Positions 5,788 to 8,353 of a stretch of 8,353 nucleotides of DNA are shown here, one piece after another. The notes beneath the pieces are model-generated. The model ran no database searches. It was not told the origin of the DNA and saw only the letters and a list, made by a program, of their open reading frames with translations. A program made the position numbers and the translations under genes. Every line of letters starts with the position of its first letter. Within the stretch, counting starts at the first letter, position 1. This DNA is from Oscillospiraceae bacterium (lineage in GTDB: Bacteria; Bacillota; Clostridia; Oscillospirales; Oscillospiraceae), in assembly GCA_009786775.1 (NCBI GenBank), contig WQRL01000063.1, forward strand, positions 1 through 8,353. The letters run 5' to 3'.

Positions 5788-6927
5788 ATGAAAAATTACT
5801 TTGGAGCACCAATAAAGAAGCTAGGCTTCGGCTTTATGAGATTGCCCACAATTGCGGGCAAGGGCAATGCTGACATTGACTATGAGCTGACGAACAAAAT
5901 GGCCGACAAATTTCTTGAGCGCGGCTTCACCTACTTCGACACCGCCTTTATGTACCACGGCGGCAACTCGGAAATCGCAATCCGCAAAGCCTTGACGGAG
6001 CGCCACGACCGCGATAAATTCCAAGTAACCACTAAACTCCCGCTCTGGCAGGAAATGACACTGGATGAAATGCGTGAGAAAACACAAACTCAGTTTGACC
6101 GCACAGGCCTTGACCACTTCGACCTGTACTTCCTCCACGGCATCGGCCCCGACAAGATAGAAATGATGAACAAGATGAAGGTCTGGGACTATCTGCGCAG
6201 CCTCAAAGAGTCAGGTAAGGCCAAGAACATAGGCTTTAGCTACCACGGCGACACCGACACTCTAAACCGTGTGCTTGGTGAGCATTCTGAGCATTTAGAT
6301 ATCATACAGCTCCCCATTAACTACCTCGACTGGGAGGCTCTCGGCAAGGGGCAGCATGCAGCGGCTTTGGCGCACGATGTGGGTATTATAGTTATGACAC
6401 CCATAAAGGGCGGTGCTTTGGCAAATTTCACACCAGAGGTAGCCGGTGTTTTCAAGCAGGCAAACTCCAGCGCAAGCGTTGCTTCTTGGGCACTCCGCTT
6501 CGCATTGCACCTTGAAGGAGTAGTGTCCGTACTCTCAGGCATGTCCGATTTAGATCAAGTTGAGGACAACATAAACATCGCCGACACAACAGGCCCGCTG
6601 TCTGATGATGAGATGGCTGTCATCTCAAAAGCTATGGCCGAAAAAGAAAAAATCCCCACCATCCCCTGCACAAAATGCAAGTACTGCCTGGACTGCTGCC
6701 CACAGAATATCAATACCCCTGCAATCATAGGCCTTGTAAACGAATATACCCTATACCGCAGCTTCCCCAGCACAAAGCGGAGCTACGAGATGGTTACAGA
6801 GGCCCTATTCGGCGGCATCCCCGCCAAATCCAGCCAGTGCACCGAATGCGGTGAATGCGAAAGGCATTGCCCGCACGGCATAGAGATAATCAAGGCGCAC
6901 AAAGAAGCTGCAGAGCTATTTGAATAG
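5788..6927 (+). CDS. Aldo/keto reductase with C-terminal 2[4Fe-4S] ferredoxin domain
   Basis: 379-residue cytoplasmic oxidoreductase. Residues 1-285 form an aldo/keto reductase barrel with the catalytic tetrad visible as D51, Y56 (FDTAFMY), K83 (TTKLP) and H117 (YFLHG). Residues 290-375 carry two cysteine clusters of the C-x2-C-x2-C-x3-C-P type (C294, C297, C300, C304 and C351, C354, C357, C361), expected to hold two [4Fe-4S] clusters as in bacterial ferredoxins. This fused architecture is common in anaerobes; the clusters suggest electron exchange with ferredoxin or another iron-sulfur partner beside or instead of NAD(P)H. The substrate cannot be told from sequence. The ATG at 5788 follows AGGAGA (5773-5778). 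It is probably co-transcribed with cca upstream and with the zinc-ribbon gene nine bases downstream. Confidence 0.92.
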   Translation: MKNYFGAPIKKLGFGFMRLPTIAGKGNADIDYELTNKMADKFLERGFTYFDTAFMYHGGNSEIAIRKALTERHDRDKFQVTTKLPLWQEMTLDEMREKTQTQFDRTGLDHFDLYFLHGIGPDKIEMMNKMKVWDYLRSLKESGKAKNIGFSYHGDTDTLNRVLGEHSEHLDIIQLPINYLDWEALGKGQHAAALAHDVGIIVMTPIKGGALANFTPEVAGVFKQANSSASVASWALRFALHLEGVVSVLSGMSDLDQVEDNINIADTTGPLSDDEMAVISKAMAEKEKIPTIPCTKCKYCLDCCPQNINTPAIIGLVNEYTLYRSFPSTKRSYEMVTEALFGGIPAKSSQCTECGECERHCPHGIEIIKAHKEAAELFE

Positions 6928-6936
6928 CAAGCGGCC

Positions 6937-7233
6937 ATGGACATTTACAAGAATCCAAACTGCAAGAAAATCAGGGGCAGCCATATTCTTGAGGTCACCT
7001 GCGCCCACTGCAAATGCTTCATCGCCAACTATCAAAAAGTCGGCGAGAGCAATTTTGTAAAAATGTACAATGACCGCATAATCGACGGTTCCATTGACTT
7101 CTCTAAGTATCACGGCGCAATTTTCTGCCCTGAATGCGGCGAGCAAATCGCCACCAGGTATATGACGAAAATGGACAAGAAAGAAGCCTACAGATTAGTC
7201 CCCTCGGCATTTAACAGGAAAAAAATATACTAA
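6937..7233 (+). CDS. Small zinc-ribbon protein of unknown function
   Basis: 98-residue soluble protein with two cysteine pairs, C22-x2-C25 (plus C27) and C64-x2-C67 in CPECG, the expected ligands of one zinc ribbon. Other recognisable segments are NYQKVGES (31-38) and TRYMTKMDKKEAYRLVPSAF (73-92). I associate this general make-up with uncharacterised Bacillota proteins but cannot name a function. The ribosome site before ATG 6937 is weak (AAGCGG), and the gene begins nine bases after the reductase stop, so translation is probably coupled to it. The stop codon at 7231-7233 overlaps the ribosome site of the next gene, which ties the two together. A role in metal handling, nucleic-acid binding or redox chemistry is possible; none is shown. 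Confidence 0.8.
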   Translation: MDIYKNPNCKKIRGSHILEVTCAHCKCFIANYQKVGESNFVKMYNDRIIDGSIDFSKYHGAIFCPECGEQIATRYMTKMDKKEAYRLVPSAFNRKKIY

Positions 7234-7244
7234 AGGAGATACTT

Positions 7245-7502
7245 ATGAAAAATATCAAAATGTTTGTTCTCGCACGCTGCCCATACTGCAAGCAGGCTTT
7301 GAAGTGGATGGATGAACTTTATGAGGAGAAGCCTGAGTATAGGGCTCTAAACATTGAAGAAATTGACGAAAAGCTAAGGCCTGACATTTCTGACAACTAT
7401 GACTACAACCTCGTCCCTGCATATTTCGTAGATGAGGTGCAAGTACATTCAGGTGCCGCCAGCAAAGAACTCATCCGCAGTATCTTTGAGGGGGCCCTAT
7501 GA
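7245..7502 (+). CDS. Glutaredoxin-like thioredoxin-fold protein
   Basis: 85-residue single-domain protein with the glutaredoxin active site CPYC at residues 12-15 after the first beta strand (KMFVLAR) and the thioredoxin-fold cis-proline in NLVP (P58). The C-terminal VHSGAASKELIRSIFEGAL matches the closing helix of clostridial glutaredoxins. Such proteins reduce disulfides or mixed thiols in the cytoplasm; without glutathione, which many Clostridia lack, the partner may be a thioredoxin reductase or another thiol. Start ATG 7245 is preceded by AAAGGAG (7232-7238), a strong site. Its stop codon overlaps the start of the next gene by four bases (ATGA), a coupling that suggests equal production of the two proteins. 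Confidence 0.88.
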   Translation: MKNIKMFVLARCPYCKQALKWMDELYEEKPEYRALNIEEIDEKLRPDISDNYDYNLVPAYFVDEVQVHSGAASKELIRSIFEGAL

Positions 7503-8131
7503 TACACGACTTATCAATAACACTAAGCGAGAAAACCCTGCCGTTTCTCCCTGCAAATGACCCCTATATGAAATGGGAGAGCATAGCTAACCATGCGCAG
7601 CACAATGTTCAGGTATCCTATCCACAGTTTAGCTCTCACTTGGGTACACATGTGGACGTGCCTCTGCATTTCATTGAGGGCGGGAAATCCACCGCCGAAA
7701 TCGACCTCTCCAAGTACTGCGGCCAGGCGGTTTGTTTGGATGTCCCCAACGTCAGAGCCGATGTGGTGCTTGACTTTTCTGAGCTATTTGAATCCAGCAA
7801 AGCCTTAATACGCCCCGGAGATATAATTATTTTCCATACCGGCTGGGAGGACAAGGCCGGCACCACGGAGTACTTTGAATATCCCGAGTTTCACCCCAAC
7901 ACAGGGGAACTCCTGACAAAGCTTGGCGCAAATGGAATCGGCATGGATCTGCCCTCCATAGACTACGGCGGCTCAATTCACCGCGATCTTCTTGGCCGCG
8001 GCCTGAGCATAATTGAGTCGCTTATTAACTTAAAGCCACTTATTGGCAAGCGCTTTTATTTCAGCGCTGTGCCCTTAAAATTTGAAAAAGGCGACGGCAG
8101 CCCTGTAAGAGCCTACGCCATAACGGATTGA
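7499..8131 (+). CDS. Cyclase-family metal-dependent hydrolase (kynurenine formamidase-like)
   Basis: 210-residue protein of the cyclase family (Pfam PF04199), which includes kynurenine formamidase, isatin hydrolase and dihydrophloroglucinol cyclohydrolase. The signature H-x-G-T-H-x-D-x-P-x-H is complete: H47, G49, T50, H51, D53, P55 and H57. A second metal-site pair, H161 and E173, keeps the 12-residue spacing known in KynB. The end of the protein, PLKFEKGDGSPVRAYAI (192-208), is also characteristic. The family hydrolyses amide, ester or C-C ring bonds using zinc or manganese. The substrate is not readable from sequence. No tryptophan-catabolism gene is seen nearby, so kynurenine is not favoured. 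The start overlaps the glutaredoxin stop (ATGA), with GAGGGGG at 7488-7494 as ribosome site. Confidence 0.9.
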   Translation: MIHDLSITLSEKTLPFLPANDPYMKWESIANHAQHNVQVSYPQFSSHLGTHVDVPLHFIEGGKSTAEIDLSKYCGQAVCLDVPNVRADVVLDFSELFESSKALIRPGDIIIFHTGWEDKAGTTEYFEYPEFHPNTGELLTKLGANGIGMDLPSIDYGGSIHRDLLGRGLSIIESLINLKPLIGKRFYFSAVPLKFEKGDGSPVRAYAITD

Positions 8132-8159
8132 TTATTCCTCTCATATTTAGGAGAACTTA

Positions 8160-8353
8160 ATGAAGAAAAATTTCTGCCCTGATTCCCAGACAATAAAAGG
8201 TTTTAGCCTAATCGGCCCCGAAAGCGGCGGCCCTAGCCTTGTCGAGTCCACAGACGGCAAGATAACACGCATAAGACCCTATTCATACGACAAGGAATAT
8301 ACCGACAAGCATTGCAACCCTTGGGTGATAAAAGTCCGTGGCAGCGAATTCCG
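8160..8353 (+). CDS. N-terminus of a molybdopterin oxidoreductase, transhydroxylase/TMAO reductase type
   Basis: The first 64 codons of a gene that continues beyond the window. ATG 8160 follows AGGAGA at 8149-8154. The segment GGPSLVESTDGKITRIRP, with PWVIKVRGSEF some 20 residues later, resembles the N-terminus of DMSO-reductase-family enzymes of the pyrogallol-phloroglucinol transhydroxylase and related group. In those, a GGP-x-F-V-x-V-x-DGKI-x-R-x-x-P strand pair is followed by W-x-IEARG-x-x-F. The N-terminal iron-sulfur cysteine motif found in nitrate reductases and formate dehydrogenases is absent, which fits this group. No twin-arginine signal is visible, so the protein is expected to be cytoplasmic. 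It lies 28 bases after the cyclase gene, with no terminator between them. The call rests on a short segment and needs the rest of the gene. Confidence 0.6.
   Translation, partial: MKKNFCPDSQTIKGFSLIGPESGGPSLVESTDGKITRIRPYSYDKEYTDKHCNPWVIKVRGSEF

Overview
The window looks like chromosomal DNA of a low-to-middle GC anaerobic Bacillota, most likely a Clostridia-type organism. The signs are strong AGGAGG-type ribosome binding sites, a protein with three S-layer homology repeats, a small DUF2089-like regulator paired with a membrane protein, an HD-domain CCA-adding enzyme, a ferredoxin-type aldo/keto reductase and the start of a molybdopterin enzyme. No rRNA, tRNA, CRISPR array, insertion sequence or phage gene was seen.

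Layout. Positions 1-228 hold the 3' end of a plus-strand ATPase of the DUF234 type. It converges on a minus-strand two-gene unit (949 down to 241): a small helix-turn-helix regulator and a three-segment membrane protein, behind a promoter crowded with TTTAAC/GTTAAA boxes. Next on the minus strand (3557 down to 1305) is a 750-residue secreted cell-wall protein with C-terminal SLH repeats. It starts at TTG and ends at a strong hairpin terminator (1215-1260).

Positions 3558-4394 contain no convincing protein gene but appear to encode RNA. A minus-strand unit of about 250 nt (3919 down to 3672) has its own promoter and intrinsic terminator and several small hairpins. A plus-strand element (4125-4284) folds into a nearly unbroken 40-position helix (38 of 40 paired). 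Its four wobble positions would all be mismatches on the other strand. These two candidate structured RNAs are the most interesting part of the window.

From 4395 to the end, six plus-strand genes lie 43 nt or less apart with no terminator seen between them: cca (tRNA 3'-end CCA addition), an aldo/keto reductase with a C-terminal two-[4Fe-4S] ferredoxin domain, a 98-residue zinc-ribbon protein, a glutaredoxin-like protein, a cyclase/kynurenine-formamidase-family metal hydrolase, and the first 64 codons of a protein resembling the N-terminus of transhydroxylase-type molybdopterin oxidoreductases. The last four could belong to a redox or anaerobic ring-catabolism module, but that is inference; cca is probably a housekeeping passenger at the front.
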